DNA of 64,000 bases, taken from positions 62,001 through 126,000 of the forward strand of contig NZ_BBWJ01000032.1 of assembly GCF_001463745.1 (NCBI RefSeq), given 5' to 3'. Positions 16,798-25,860 of this stretch are shown here, one piece after another. The notes below the pieces were generated by a model, which did no database searches, was not told the origin of the DNA, and saw nothing but the letters and a program-made list of their open reading frames with translations. Position numbers and translations under genes: made by a program. The stretch comes from Aureimonas sp. AU22 (GTDB lineage: Bacteria > Pseudomonadota > Alphaproteobacteria > Rhizobiales > Rhizobiaceae). Each line of letters begins with the position of its first letter. Positions within the stretch are counted from its first letter, which is position 1.

Positions 16798-18306
16798 ATG
16801 GCCGCGCGCGATCTCACGCTGTCGATCGATGTCGGAACGGGCAGCGTGCGCTCTGCCCTCGTGGATGGCTCGGGCCGCATCCTCCACGTCGTGGCCCGCG
16901 AGCACGACCAGATCGTGCCGGCCTTCGGCTGGGCCGAGCAGCGCGCCGACGACTGGTGGACGGGCGTCGCGCAAACGGTTCGTGGCGTCCTTGCCAAGGT
17001 CGAGGGCGGTCGGGACCGGGTCGCGGTGGTGGCCGCCTGCGGCCAGATGCACGGCACGGTTCTGGTCGACGGCAACGGCCAGTTGACGCGAAGCCACGTG
17101 CCGCTCTGGAACGACAAGCGCACCGCCGGGCTCGTCGCCGAATTTGAGCGGGCCTTCCCGGACGCGGACTATCTCACTGCTAGCGGCAATCCGCCGACGC
17201 CGGCCTGGCCGGGCTTCAAGCTGCAATGGCTGCGCGACAACGATCCAGCGGCTTATCGCGCCGCCGAAACGCTGCTGATGCCGAAGGACTTCATCAATCT
17301 CCGCCTCACGGGCGAACGCGCCATGGACACCGGCGACGCCTCCTGCTCGTTCCTGATGGACCCCACGACGAGGAACTGGTCGGACGCGATGCTGGCGCGG
17401 CTTGGCCTCGATCGGGGCCTCCTGCCGCCGATCCGCGAGCCGATGGAGATCCTGGGCGCCGTCAGTCAGCAAGCCGCTGGGGAAACCGGCCTCACCGAGG
17501 GAACGCCCGTTCTCGTCGGCGGAGCGGACTATCCGGTGGCGCTGCTCGGCTCCGGCGTCTGCCGGCCGGGCCTCGCCTCGGACGTCACGGGCACGTCCTG
17601 CATCCTGACCCTGATCGCCGAAAGGCCGCTGCTCGATCCCGAAATCTGCAATGTCGCGACGGTCGAGGGCCATTGGGGCGCGTTCGTGCTTCTGGAGACC
17701 GGGGGCGACGCGATGCGCTGGGCACGCCGGGCCTTCCACGAGGGCGCTTTGAGCTACGAGGACATCGTCGCGCGCGCGGCGGAAGCCCCGGCCGGCGCCG
17801 ACGCCCTGTTCTTCGTGCCCTACCTCACCGGCGAGCGGCTCGGGCTCCACCGCAATGCGCGGGCGCAGTTCTTCGGCCTTGGCGCAGGCCATGGCCTGGC
17901 GCATCTCCACCGCGCGGTGATGGAGGGCGTCGCCTTCGCCTCGGCGCGGCATCTCAAGGTCATGGAAGCGGCCGCCGGAACGCGGCTCGAACGGGTCGTC
18001 GCCTCCGGCGGCGGCGCCAAGACCGCGCTGTGGCTGAAGATCAAGGCGAGCCTCTACGGCATCCCGGTCGTCGTGCCCGAAGAGGCCGAATGCGGCCTCG
18101 TCGGCTGCGCCGTGATGGCGGGCGTTGCGACCGGCCGCTTCCGCGATGTCGAGGAGGCGGTGTCCGCGCTCGTGCGCCACACAACGGAGATCGCGCCGGA
18201 TCCGGCCTGGGCCGAGCGTTACGCCCGCATGCAGCCGATCTTCGACCGGCTCTACCGCGGGGCCCAGGACTTCTACGACGACCTCGACCGTCTCGCCGCC
18301 GACTGA
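16798..18306 (+). CDS. FGGY-family carbohydrate kinase (xylulokinase-like)
   Basis: A 502-residue kinase. It has LSIDVGTGSVRSALVD, FGWAEQRADDWW, AACGQMHGTV, PLWNDKRTAG, TGDASCSF, the catalytic Asp in GGADYPVALLGSG and SGGGAKTALWLKIKA. It differs from XylB at 1946 in several substrate-lining segments (AWPGFKLQWL instead of a GGKILWM-type stretch), so it probably phosphorylates a different ketose. It starts 8 bp after the permease in the importer operon, so its substrate is likely derived from the imported compound by the SDR at 18340 or 7861. Confidence 0.88.
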   Translation: MAARDLTLSIDVGTGSVRSALVDGSGRILHVVAREHDQIVPAFGWAEQRADDWWTGVAQTVRGVLAKVEGGRDRVAVVAACGQMHGTVLVDGNGQLTRSHVPLWNDKRTAGLVAEFERAFPDADYLTASGNPPTPAWPGFKLQWLRDNDPAAYRAAETLLMPKDFINLRLTGERAMDTGDASCSFLMDPTTRNWSDAMLARLGLDRGLLPPIREPMEILGAVSQQAAGETGLTEGTPVLVGGADYPVALLGSGVCRPGLASDVTGTSCILTLIAERPLLDPEICNVATVEGHWGAFVLLETGGDAMRWARRAFHEGALSYEDIVARAAEAPAGADALFFVPYLTGERLGLHRNARAQFFGLGAGHGLAHLHRAVMEGVAFASARHLKVMEAAAGTRLERVVASGGGAKTALWLKIKASLYGIPVVVPEEAECGLVGCAVMAGVATGRFRDVEEAVSALVRHTTEIAPDPAWAERYARMQPIFDRLYRGAQDFYDDLDRLAAD

Positions 18307-18339
18307 GGCGGACAGAACGGCTTTTCGCGGAAAGAAAGC

Positions 18340-19101
18340 ATGATGCAGGAAATCACATCGACCTTCCGACCGGACCTGTTCGCGGGCAAGCGCGTCCTCG
18401 TCTCCGGGGCCTCCACCGGCATCGGTGCCGCCATCGCGCGCGGCTTCGCCGTCCTGGGCGCGGAGGTCGTCGCCACCGGCTCCTCGCCGCACAAGCTCGA
18501 CGCCGCGAGAGCAGATCCCGCCAACGCGGGCATCCGCTTCGAGCAGCTCGACGTGCGCGACCGCGCCGCTGTCGACGCCTTCGTCGGGGCGCTGCCCTCG
18601 CTCGACGTCCTCGTCAACAGCGCCGGCATCGTGAAGCCCGACCTCGAATACGAGGAGGAGCCTTATCTCGAGGTCATCGACGTCAATCTCAACGGCGCGA
18701 TGCGGCTCTCCATGGCCGCCTATCCGCTGCTCAAGGCTTCGCGGGGTGCCATCGTCAACACCGCCTCGATGCTGAGCTTCCTCGCCGACGAGCGGGTGCC
18801 GGCCTATGGCGCCTCGAAGACCGGAATCATGGGCCTGACGCGGGCGCTGGCCCACCGCTTCGGCGCGGACGGCATTCGCGTCAACGCCATCGCTCCCGGC
18901 TACCACAAGACCGACATGACCAAGGATCTCTGGACCCATGACGAGCATGGCCCGACCATCGCCCGCAAGGCAGCGCTGAAGCGCTGGGGCACGGTCGAGG
19001 ATCTCGTCGGCACCGTGGTATTCCTCGCGTCGCCCGCCTCCGTCTTCGTCACGGCGACGACCCTGCCGGTCGACGGCGGCTATGTCGTCAGCGGTTGGTG
19101 A
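18340..19101 (+). CDS. SDR-family oxidoreductase
   Basis: A 253-residue classical SDR with SGASTGIG at 22-29, NSAG at 93-96 (Asn-Ser in place of NNAG), Ser143, and Tyr156/Lys160 in AYGASK. GSSPHKLD after beta-2 lacks an acidic residue at the usual spot, so NADP use is possible. It is the last gene of the importer operon, 33 bp after the kinase, with GGAAAG upstream. The likely role is interconversion of a polyol and the ketose used by that kinase. Confidence 0.87.
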   Translation: MMQEITSTFRPDLFAGKRVLVSGASTGIGAAIARGFAVLGAEVVATGSSPHKLDAARADPANAGIRFEQLDVRDRAAVDAFVGALPSLDVLVNSAGIVKPDLEYEEEPYLEVIDVNLNGAMRLSMAAYPLLKASRGAIVNTASMLSFLADERVPAYGASKTGIMGLTRALAHRFGADGIRVNAIAPGYHKTDMTKDLWTHDEHGPTIARKAALKRWGTVEDLVGTVVFLASPASVFVTATTLPVDGGYVVSGW

Positions 19102-19108
19102 CGCCGAT

Positions 19109-19130
19109 TCACATTTGTGATTTACATAAG
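19109..19130. promoter_or_regulatory. Palindrome and ACATAA element upstream of the GldA operon
   Basis: TCACATTTGTGA (19109-19120) is a perfect 5-bp inverted repeat, followed at once by TTTACATAAG. A TCACAAATG/CATTTGTCA half plus TAACATAA recurs at 23915 and 24788, suggesting a shared DeoR- or SorC-family operator. Confidence 0.45.
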
Positions 19131-19197
19131 CATCCGTGAAAACTAGGGTGGAGCCCGCGCTGGCCGGAGCCAGCGCGACTCACCGGAAAGGACGCCC

Positions 19198-20331
19198 ATG
19201 ACGACCGCCATTGGATGGCAGTCCGCGGAAGGCCGCGCCTATGGCGGCCCGGGACGCTACGTGCAGCGCGCCGGCGAGATCGACCGGTTGGCCGAACACT
19301 TGCGTGATCTGGGCCCGCGGCCGTTCCTGCTGGTCGACAGGATCGTGGCCGAACATCATGACGCGGCGATCCGCCGGTCCTTTGTTGAGGCGGGGGTCGA
19401 GGCGCGGATCGAACTCTTCGGCGGCGAATGCTGCACCGAGGAGATCGATCGCGTGGCGGCGCTCGTCGCCGAGGCGGGGGCCGATGTCGTCGCCGGCGTC
19501 GGCGGCGGCAAGACGGCGGATACGGCCAAGGTGGCCGCCGTCCGAAATGGCGCGCGCATCGCCGTCGTGCCGACCATCGCCTCGACCGACGCGCCCTGCA
19601 GCGCCATCGCGGTCCGCTATTCCACCGAGGGCGTGATGCAGGAGGCGATCTCGCTGCCGCGCAATCCGGACATCGTGATCGTCGACAGCGCGCTCGTCGC
19701 CAAGGCGCCGGCGCGCTTCCTCGTCGCGGGCATGGGCGACGCGTTGTCGACCTATTTCGAGGCTCGCTCCAATCTGGAGTCCCGTTCGCCGAACTTCATT
19801 CGTCCCTATCTCCCGGCGCCGCTCGCCGGCATCGCCATCGCCCGCACCTGCCATGAGGTGCTGATGCGCGACGGCCTCGCCGCCAAACTCGCCGCCGAGC
19901 GCGGTCTTCTGACCCCGGCGGTGGAGAACATCATCGAGGCGAACACGCTCCTGTCCGGTCTCGGCTTCGAGAATTGCGGCGTGTCCGGCGCGCACGGCAT
20001 CCATGACGGCCTGACGGTGCTGCCCGAGACGCGCCGCTTCTTCCACGGCGAGAAGGTCGCCTTCGGCACGCTCTGTCTCCTGATGCTCGAAGGGCGGCCA
20101 CTCGCCGAAATCGAGGAGGTGGCAGGGTTCTGCCGCGCGGTGGGCCTTCCAACGACGCTCGCCGACCTTGGCCTCGATCAGACCACGCCGGACGACATCC
20201 TGCGCGTCGCCGAGGCTGCGCTGAAACCCGGTGCCATCATCTGCCGCGTGGCGACACCGCTGTCGCCGACGATCGTGCGCGACGCGATCCTCGCCCTCGA
20301 CGCCTACACGTCGCGCCTCCAGGCCGCCTGA
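19198..20331 (+). CDS. gldA: Glycerol-dehydrogenase-like iron/zinc alcohol dehydrogenase (GldA family)
   Basis: A 377-residue group III alcohol dehydrogenase. The NAD-binding GVGGGKTADTAK lies at 100-111, and TIASTDAPCSAIAV follows. The metal ligands predicted from GldA are Asp181 (AGMGDALSTYFEA), His266 (GAHGIHDG) and His283 (FFHGEKVAFG). GldA enzymes oxidise glycerol or other vicinal diols at C2. GGAAAGGA precedes the ATG. It opens the 19198-23890 operon with another dehydrogenase and an FGGY kinase, so a longer polyol is as likely as glycerol. Confidence 0.88.
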   Translation: MTTAIGWQSAEGRAYGGPGRYVQRAGEIDRLAEHLRDLGPRPFLLVDRIVAEHHDAAIRRSFVEAGVEARIELFGGECCTEEIDRVAALVAEAGADVVAGVGGGKTADTAKVAAVRNGARIAVVPTIASTDAPCSAIAVRYSTEGVMQEAISLPRNPDIVIVDSALVAKAPARFLVAGMGDALSTYFEARSNLESRSPNFIRPYLPAPLAGIAIARTCHEVLMRDGLAAKLAAERGLLTPAVENIIEANTLLSGLGFENCGVSGAHGIHDGLTVLPETRRFFHGEKVAFGTLCLLMLEGRPLAEIEEVAGFCRAVGLPTTLADLGLDQTTPDDILRVAEAALKPGAIICRVATPLSPTIVRDAILALDAYTSRLQAA

Positions 20332-20357
20332 CATCTTCCGACAAGGACACCAAGACC

Positions 20358-21374
20358 ATGCGCGCAGCCGTCATGTACACGCCGGGCGACATCCGCCTGG
20401 AAGACGTTCCCAAGCCGGTCGCCGGCCCGGGCGAAGTGCTCCTCAAGGTCGATGCGGTCGGCGTCTGCGGGTCCGACCTGCCGCGCATGCTGACGAAGGG
20501 CGCGCACAAGATGCCGATCATCTGCGGCCACGAGTTTTCCGGCCGCATCGAGGCGCTTGGGGAGGGGGTCGAGGATTTCCGCGAGGGCGAACTCGTCGCC
20601 GTTGCGCCCCTGATCCCGACCGACCCTTGCGACCAGTCGCTGACCGGCAACTTTTCGCGGGCGCGCAACTACGATTATTTCGGCAGCCGCCGCGACGGGG
20701 CCTATGCCGAATATGTCGCCGTGCCGACCGGCAACCTCCTTCATGCGCCCGCCGACGCCGACCCGCGCGCCGTCGCCATGACAGATCCCGCTTCCATCGC
20801 GCTCCACGCGATCTGGAAGGCCAAGCCCACGATGGGCGACCGGGGCGGCGTCATCGGCTGCGGCCCGATCGGCCTCTTCGCCATCCAGTGGATGCGCATG
20901 ATGGGGTGCACGGAGATCGTCGCCGTGGACGTGTCGGAGCGCAAGCTCGAACAGGCGCGCGAGGCCGGAGCGACCTACACCTATCTCGCCGGCGAGACCG
21001 TGCCGGCGGACCACGCCTGCGACCTCATCATCGAGGCGGCGGGCCATCCCTCCTCGATCAACGCGGCCGTGCGCATGGCCGCGCCCGGCGGTCATGTCGT
21101 CTTCATCGGCATTCCGGTCGCCGACGTGTCGCTCGAGAACAAGACTTTCCAGCATTTCCTGCGCCAGGAGGTCTCGCTGCACGGGTCCTGGAACTCGTTC
21201 GGCGCCCCGTTCCCCGGCAAGCAGTGGCGGGTGACGCTGGACGCGCTCGTCACCGGCAAGCTGAAATGGGATTTCATGATCAGCCACGAACTGCCGCTGG
21301 AGGAGCTTCCCGCCATGTTCGAGACGCTGAAGGGCGGACACGACTTCTTCTCCAAGATCATGTTCCGGCCCTGA
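20358..21374 (+). CDS. Zinc-dependent alcohol dehydrogenase, galactitol-1-phosphate dehydrogenase-like, without structural-zinc cysteines
   Basis: A 338-residue medium-chain dehydrogenase. Catalytic-zinc ligands Cys37 (GVCGSD) and His58-Glu59 (CGHEFSG) are present, and the Rossmann loop is VIGCGPIGLFAIQW. In galactitol-1-phosphate and sorbitol dehydrogenase relatives the lobe that follows usually has four Cys for structural zinc. Here residues 85-104 (PLIPTDPCDQSLTGNFSRAR) contain a single Cys, so that zinc is lost, as in some sorbitol dehydrogenases. FGSRRDGAYAEY supports the galactitol-1-phosphate/polyol-phosphate group. It lies 26 bp after gldA. Confidence 0.85.
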   Translation: MRAAVMYTPGDIRLEDVPKPVAGPGEVLLKVDAVGVCGSDLPRMLTKGAHKMPIICGHEFSGRIEALGEGVEDFREGELVAVAPLIPTDPCDQSLTGNFSRARNYDYFGSRRDGAYAEYVAVPTGNLLHAPADADPRAVAMTDPASIALHAIWKAKPTMGDRGGVIGCGPIGLFAIQWMRMMGCTEIVAVDVSERKLEQAREAGATYTYLAGETVPADHACDLIIEAAGHPSSINAAVRMAAPGGHVVFIGIPVADVSLENKTFQHFLRQEVSLHGSWNSFGAPFPGKQWRVTLDALVTGKLKWDFMISHELPLEELPAMFETLKGGHDFFSKIMFRP

Positions 21375-21383
21375 GGCGCTGGG

Positions 21384-22904
21384 ATGGCGCTCCTCCTCGG
21401 CCTCGATTTCGGCACCGGCGGCGTCCGGGTCGGCGTCTTCGATCTCGCCGCCCGGCGCATGCTGGCCGAGCGGGAGGAGCCCTATGCGACGCGCCATCCG
21501 CAGCCCGGCTGGGCCGAGCAGGCGCCGGCCGACTGGTGGGAGGCCCTGGGGCGTGCCTGCCGGGCGGTGATGGCCGATCTCGGGTCACCCGAGATCGCCG
21601 GCATCTGCGCGGCGACGACCGCCTCCACGGTCGTCGTCTGCGGCCGCGACGGCACGCCGCTGCGCCCGGCGCTGCTCTGGATGGACTGCCGGGCGGCGGC
21701 CGAGTCCGACCGCACCGCGGCGGCCGAGCATCCGGTCCTCGGCTTTTCCGGCGGCAGCGACGCCGCCGAGTGGCTGGTGCCGAAAGCCATGTGGCTGAGC
21801 CGGCACGAGGCGGAGACCTACGCCCGCGCCGAGGTGATCTGCGAGTGCCTCGACTGGATCAACTTCCAGCTGACCGACGCCTGGGTCGGCTCGCGCATGA
21901 ACGCGACCTGCAAGTGGAATTTCGACAGCGTCGAACACCGCTTCCACGACGATCTCTTCACCGCGCTCGGTGTTCCGGATCTCGCCACCAAGCTGCCGCA
22001 GCCGATCCTCCCGGTCGGCGCCCCCATCGAACGCCTCGGGGTGGTCGCGGCCGACCATCTCGGCCTCCGCAACCGTCCGGTCGTCGCGCAGGGCGGCATC
22101 GATGCGCATATCGGCATGCTCGGGGCGGACACGATGGCGTCGGGCGATCTCCTGATGATCGGCGGCACCTCGGTCGTCCACCTCTTCCAGCTGACCGAGG
22201 AGCGGCCCGTCACCGGGTTCTGGGGGCCCTATCCCCATGCGCTGGTTGACGGTCACTGGCTGGTGGAAGCCGGCCAGGTTTCGGCCGGCTCGGTCCTGTC
22301 CTGGTTCTCGCGCGAGATCTTCGCCCTGGACGGGACGGGCCACGACGAACTCTGCGAGGCGGCGAGCCGCATCCCGGTCGGCGGCAGCGGCCTTCTGGCG
22401 CTCGACTACTTCATGGGCAACCGCACGCCCTATCGCGATCCGCACCTGCGGGGCGCGGTGCTCGGTTTGTCGCTCGGCCACGACCGTGCGGCGCTCTACC
22501 ATGCGGCCGTCGAAGGCGTGGCGCTCGCCTCCGCCAATGTCCTGAAGCGTATGGACGAGCTCGACGTGCCTTGCCGGCGGATCGTCACCTCGGGCGGCTA
22601 TTCGAAGAATCCGCTCTGGCTGAAGGCGACGGTGGACGCCATCGGCCGGCCGGTGGAACTGCCCTCGCGGGCCAACCTGACGATCATCGGCGCCGCGGCG
22701 TCGGCCGCGGCGGGCGCCGGCCTCGTGCCGGACCTTCATGCCGCGGCGAAGGCCGTGGTGCAGCCCGGCCGGATGATCGAGCCCGATTTGGCGGCCCATG
22801 CCCGTTACAACGAGCTTCTCGGCGACTATCTTGAGGCGACCGAGCTTCTGGCGCCCCTGTCGCGCCGGCTCGCCGCGCGCCAAAGGGAAAAGCCGCCTGC
22901 ATGA
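21384..22904 (+). CDS. FGGY-family carbohydrate kinase (pentulose/ribulokinase-like)
   Basis: A 506-residue FGGY kinase starting 9 bp after the dehydrogenase. It shows LLGLDFGTGGVRVGVFD, HPQPGWAEQAPADWW, LLWMDCRAA, NATCKWNF, the catalytic Asp in QGGIDAHIGMLGAD, LMIGGTSVVHL and SGGYSKNPLWLKA. The GGIDAHIG segment and ATTASTVVVC in place of GQMHG place it nearer ribulokinases and related pentulose kinases than XylB. Its stop overlaps the SorC start (ATGA, 22901-22904). It probably phosphorylates the ketose produced by the two preceding dehydrogenases. Confidence 0.86.
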   Translation: MALLLGLDFGTGGVRVGVFDLAARRMLAEREEPYATRHPQPGWAEQAPADWWEALGRACRAVMADLGSPEIAGICAATTASTVVVCGRDGTPLRPALLWMDCRAAAESDRTAAAEHPVLGFSGGSDAAEWLVPKAMWLSRHEAETYARAEVICECLDWINFQLTDAWVGSRMNATCKWNFDSVEHRFHDDLFTALGVPDLATKLPQPILPVGAPIERLGVVAADHLGLRNRPVVAQGGIDAHIGMLGADTMASGDLLMIGGTSVVHLFQLTEERPVTGFWGPYPHALVDGHWLVEAGQVSAGSVLSWFSREIFALDGTGHDELCEAASRIPVGGSGLLALDYFMGNRTPYRDPHLRGAVLGLSLGHDRAALYHAAVEGVALASANVLKRMDELDVPCRRIVTSGGYSKNPLWLKATVDAIGRPVELPSRANLTIIGAAASAAAGAGLVPDLHAAAKAVVQPGRMIEPDLAAHARYNELLGDYLEATELLAPLSRRLAARQREKPPA

Positions 22905-23890
22905 GCCTCGAACCGGTGGATCGCGACATCCAGTTCCGCTCGATATCGGGCGAGCAGCGCGAGTCGCTGATGATCCAGGTCGCCAAGCGCTACTACGACC
23001 TCGGCATGACCATGGCGGACCTTGCCAAGGAACTGGGGCTGACGCGCTGGCAGGCGAGCCGCCTTCTGACGGAAGCCCGCGAGAGCGGCATCGTGCGCAT
23101 CGAGATCATGCCGCGCGCGCCGCGCCTGCCTTCGCTCGAGAGCCGCCTCCAGCGTCGATGGGGTCTGAAGGAGACGGTCGTCGTCGCGATCGATGGCGAG
23201 ACCGACGAGCGTCTCGTGCTCAACGCCGTCGCCAAGGGCGCCGCGCAGTTCATCGCAGGTCTCGGCCGCGTGCCGCTGATCGGCGTCTCCTGGGGGCGCA
23301 CGATGAGCGCCGTCGCCGGCCATCTGCCGCCCTTCTGGAACGAGGGCGTCGAGGTCGTGCTCCTCAACGGCGCGATGAACATCCGCGCGCCTTCGGTGCG
23401 CACCAACAACACGGCCGAACTCTTCGCCCGGTCCGCCAACGGCACGGCGACGCTGCTTCCCGTCCCCGCCATTCTCGGCCATGCCGCGACGCGCCTGGCG
23501 CTCGAACAGGACCCAACCATCGCCGGCGTTCTCGATCTCGGCCGCCGCGCGCCCGTCATCTGCTTCGGCATGGGCACGATCGGGCCGGACTCCGTCCTCG
23601 TCCAGTCGGGCTTCGTCACGCAAGCCGAGACGGCGGCGCTCCGGGGCAAGGGCGCGGTCGGCGACGTTCTCAGCCGCTACATCGACGAGAACGGCGGGAT
23701 CGTCGACCCGGCGATCGACGAACGCACGATCGCGCTCGATCTGCGCCTCGCGCTCTCGCGCGACCTTTCGATCGGAATATGCGCCGGCATCGCCAAGCGC
23801 GCGGTGGCGCTTGGCTGTCTTCGCGCCCGTTATCTCAACGTCCTCGTGACCGACGAGGAGACGGCCCTGTCGCTGCTCGACGAGGCTTGA
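22901..23890 (+). CDS. SorC/DeoR-family sugar-binding transcriptional regulator
   Basis: A 329-residue regulator with an N-terminal HTH (MTMADLAKELGLTRWQASRL, about residues 36-55) and a C-terminal sugar-binding domain (PF04198) resembling NagB-type isomerases: LGRVPLIGVSWGRTMSAVA, ICFGMGTIGPDSVLV and GAVGDVLSRYIDENG. The family senses phosphorylated sugars or polyols, as in SorC and EryD. It is translationally coupled to the FGGY kinase, so it very probably controls the 19198 operon. Confidence 0.9.
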   Translation: MSLEPVDRDIQFRSISGEQRESLMIQVAKRYYDLGMTMADLAKELGLTRWQASRLLTEARESGIVRIEIMPRAPRLPSLESRLQRRWGLKETVVVAIDGETDERLVLNAVAKGAAQFIAGLGRVPLIGVSWGRTMSAVAGHLPPFWNEGVEVVLLNGAMNIRAPSVRTNNTAELFARSANGTATLLPVPAILGHAATRLALEQDPTIAGVLDLGRRAPVICFGMGTIGPDSVLVQSGFVTQAETAALRGKGAVGDVLSRYIDENGGIVDPAIDERTIALDLRLALSRDLSIGICAGIAKRAVALGCLRARYLNVLVTDEETALSLLDEA

Positions 23891-23914
23891 GCCTTCGTGT
23901 GACCACGGGACTGG

Positions 23915-23939
23915 CATTTGTCACGATCCTAACATAATC
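23915..23939. promoter_or_regulatory. Operator-like element upstream of deoR-like gene
   Basis: CATTTGTCA followed five bases later by CTAACATAATC. It shares CATTTGT and ACATAA with the site at 19109, and TAACATAA with the site at 24788. Confidence 0.4.
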
Positions 23940-23997
23940 TCGCTCGATGTGGGCGCGACCGGCATGATGGCCGGCCGCGCGGATGGTTCGGCGAGAC

Positions 23998-24759
23998 ATG
24001 CGAAAATCGAAGGCGAGCAGGATCGAAAGTCTCGGCGAGGCGCTGAGCGTGCGCGGGGTCCTGCATCTGCGCGAGGCGGCCGATCTTCTCGGCGTGTCCG
24101 AAATGACCGTGCGGCGCGATATCGCCGCCCATGGCGAGCGCTTCGCCTATCTCGGCGGCCATATCGTCAACGCCGCCGATCTCGGGACGGGGGGCGGTGC
24201 CGGCTCCTATGTGTTCGCCGACGAGGCGGACAGCCATGCCAAGGCCAAGCGCGAGGCATGCGCCCATGCGCTGGGACTGGTGTCGCCCGGCGAGACGATC
24301 TTCATCGACTGCGGCACGACGCTCTTCCATCTCGCGGAACTGATTCCGCCGGACATGCCGCTGACGGTCGTCTGCTATTCGTTGAACGTCGCCGATCCCC
24401 TGCGCGCCAAGCGCAACGTCCGCCTGGTGCTGCTCGGTGGGGTCTATCAGCCGGGTTCCGATTCTTTTTCCAGCGACGACAGCCTGGAAAGCCTCGGCCG
24501 TATCGGCCTGGACGCAGCCTTCGTCTCGGCCGGCGGCATCCATGCCGAGCGCGGGGTGAGCTGCTCGCACTTCCATGAGGTCGCCTACAAGAAGCGGGCG
24601 ATGGGCGCTGCCTCGCGCCGCTACCTCGTTGCCGACACGAGCAAGACCGGGCGCATTCGCCCGGCCTTCTTCGCAGTCCTTAGTGAGTTCGACGCCCTCG
24701 TCACCGAGGACGGCGTGACCGCGGGGGAGGGGGCCGAGATCCCGCGCAAATCGGCTTGA
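23998..24759 (+). CDS. deoR: DeoR-family transcriptional repressor
   Basis: A 253-residue regulator. The HTH spans residues 20-45 (HLREAADLLGVSEMTVRRDI), followed by the DeoR C-terminal sensor (IFIDCGTTLFHLAELIP, GLDAAFVSAGGIHAERGVSC, LVADTSKTGRIRPAFFA). It is closest to E. coli DeoR itself, whose inducer is deoxyribose-5-phosphate, and sits directly upstream of deoC, which supports that function. ATG 23998 is preferred to 23983 because it gives the normal DeoR N-terminus. Operator-like elements lie on both sides (23915 and 24788), fitting autoregulation and control of deoC. Confidence 0.87.
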   Translation: MRKSKASRIESLGEALSVRGVLHLREAADLLGVSEMTVRRDIAAHGERFAYLGGHIVNAADLGTGGGAGSYVFADEADSHAKAKREACAHALGLVSPGETIFIDCGTTLFHLAELIPPDMPLTVVCYSLNVADPLRAKRNVRLVLLGGVYQPGSDSFSSDDSLESLGRIGLDAAFVSAGGIHAERGVSCSHFHEVAYKKRAMGAASRRYLVADTSKTGRIRPAFFAVLSEFDALVTEDGVTAGEGAEIPRKSA

Positions 24760-24787
24760 CGATCATCGGGAATAGCCGATACAAAAG

Positions 24788-24814
24788 TCACAAATGAAAG
24801 AATCATAACATAAA
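24788..24814. promoter_or_regulatory. Operator-like element upstream of deoC
   Basis: TCACAAATG (24788-24796) and AATCATAACATAAA (24801-24814) repeat the elements seen at 23915 and 19109. The site lies 37-63 bp before the deoC start, a suitable repressor position. Confidence 0.42.
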
Positions 24815-24850
24815 GGCGCGGCCCTTCGCGCCGGATGGAAGGAGGTCTGG

Positions 24851-25858
24851 ATGCCGGTCCATGCGATCGCATCGCCGGTTCGGCCATCGGGTGCGCAGCC
24901 CCATGCCGAACTGCCGCGCAACGAAGGCATGCCGCTCGATCTCGGCTGGTTGTCGGCGACGAGAGTGAATCTCTCCGCCGCCGAGCGGCGCGTCGCGACG
25001 CTTCCCGGCCGCCGCAGCGTCAAGAAGGACGCGCAGGCCGCCTGGCTCCTGAAGGCCGTCACCTGCATCGACCTGACGACGCTTTCCGGCGACGACACCG
25101 AAGGGCGCGTGCGCCGGCTCTGCGCCAAGGCCAGGAACCCGGTGCGACAGGACCTGCTCGACGCGATGGCGATGGGCGACCGGGGCATAACCACCGGCGC
25201 GATCTGCGTCTACCATCGCTTCGTGGCGGCGGCGGTGGATGCGCTGAAGGGCTCGGGCATCCCTGTCGCGGCCGTCTCCACCGGCTTTCCCGCGGGTCTC
25301 GCCCCGCATGACGTGAAGCTGCGCGAGATCGAGGCCTCGGTCGCGGACGGCGCGGCCGAGATCGACATCGTCATCACCCGCGAGCACGTGCTGACGGGCA
25401 ACTGGCAGGCGCTCTACGACGAGATGCGGGACTTCCGCCGTGCCTGCGGCCCGGCCCATGTGAAGGCGATCCTGGCGACCGGCGATCTCAAGACGCTGCG
25501 CAACGTCGCCAAGGCCTCGCTCGTCTGCATGATGGCGGGGGCCGACTTCATCAAGACCTCGACCGGCAAGGAGGGCGTCAACGCGACGCCGCTGGTGACG
25601 CTCGCCATGCTGCGCCAGATCCGCTCGTATCACGACGCGACGGGCTTCATGGTGGGCTACAAGCCGGCCGGCGGCATCTCGGCCGCCAAGGACATCCTGA
25701 CCTACCAGTTCCTGATGAAGGAGGAGCTCGGCCGCCGCTGGCTGGAGCCCGACCTCTTCCGCATCGGCGCCTCCAGTCTTCTCGCCGACATCGAGCGCCA
25801 GCTCGAACATCACGTCACCGGCCGGTACTCGGCCTTCAACCGGCATGCGGTGGGATAG
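24851..25858 (+). CDS. deoC: Deoxyribose-phosphate aldolase
   Basis: A 335-residue class I aldolase that splits 2-deoxyribose-5-phosphate into glyceraldehyde-3-phosphate and acetaldehyde. The Schiff-base lysine is Lys235 in FIKTSTGK, the second lysine is Lys271 in VGYKPAGGIS, and the proton-relay Asp is Asp172 in EIDIVITREH. It belongs to the longer type; E. coli DeoC is 259 residues, and the extra length is mainly an N-terminal extension. AGGAGG precedes the ATG by 6 bases. Two bases separate the stop from the aldehyde dehydrogenase, which can oxidise the acetaldehyde formed. Confidence 0.94.
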   Translation: MPVHAIASPVRPSGAQPHAELPRNEGMPLDLGWLSATRVNLSAAERRVATLPGRRSVKKDAQAAWLLKAVTCIDLTTLSGDDTEGRVRRLCAKARNPVRQDLLDAMAMGDRGITTGAICVYHRFVAAAVDALKGSGIPVAAVSTGFPAGLAPHDVKLREIEASVADGAAEIDIVITREHVLTGNWQALYDEMRDFRRACGPAHVKAILATGDLKTLRNVAKASLVCMMAGADFIKTSTGKEGVNATPLVTLAMLRQIRSYHDATGFMVGYKPAGGISAAKDILTYQFLMKEELGRRWLEPDLFRIGASSLLADIERQLEHHVTGRYSAFNRHAVG

Positions 25859-25860
25859 TC

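Noticed and set aside
16744-18948. 734-codon minus-strand open frame opposite the FGGY kinase
   Set aside because: Antisense shadow of a kinase with complete FGGY motifs.
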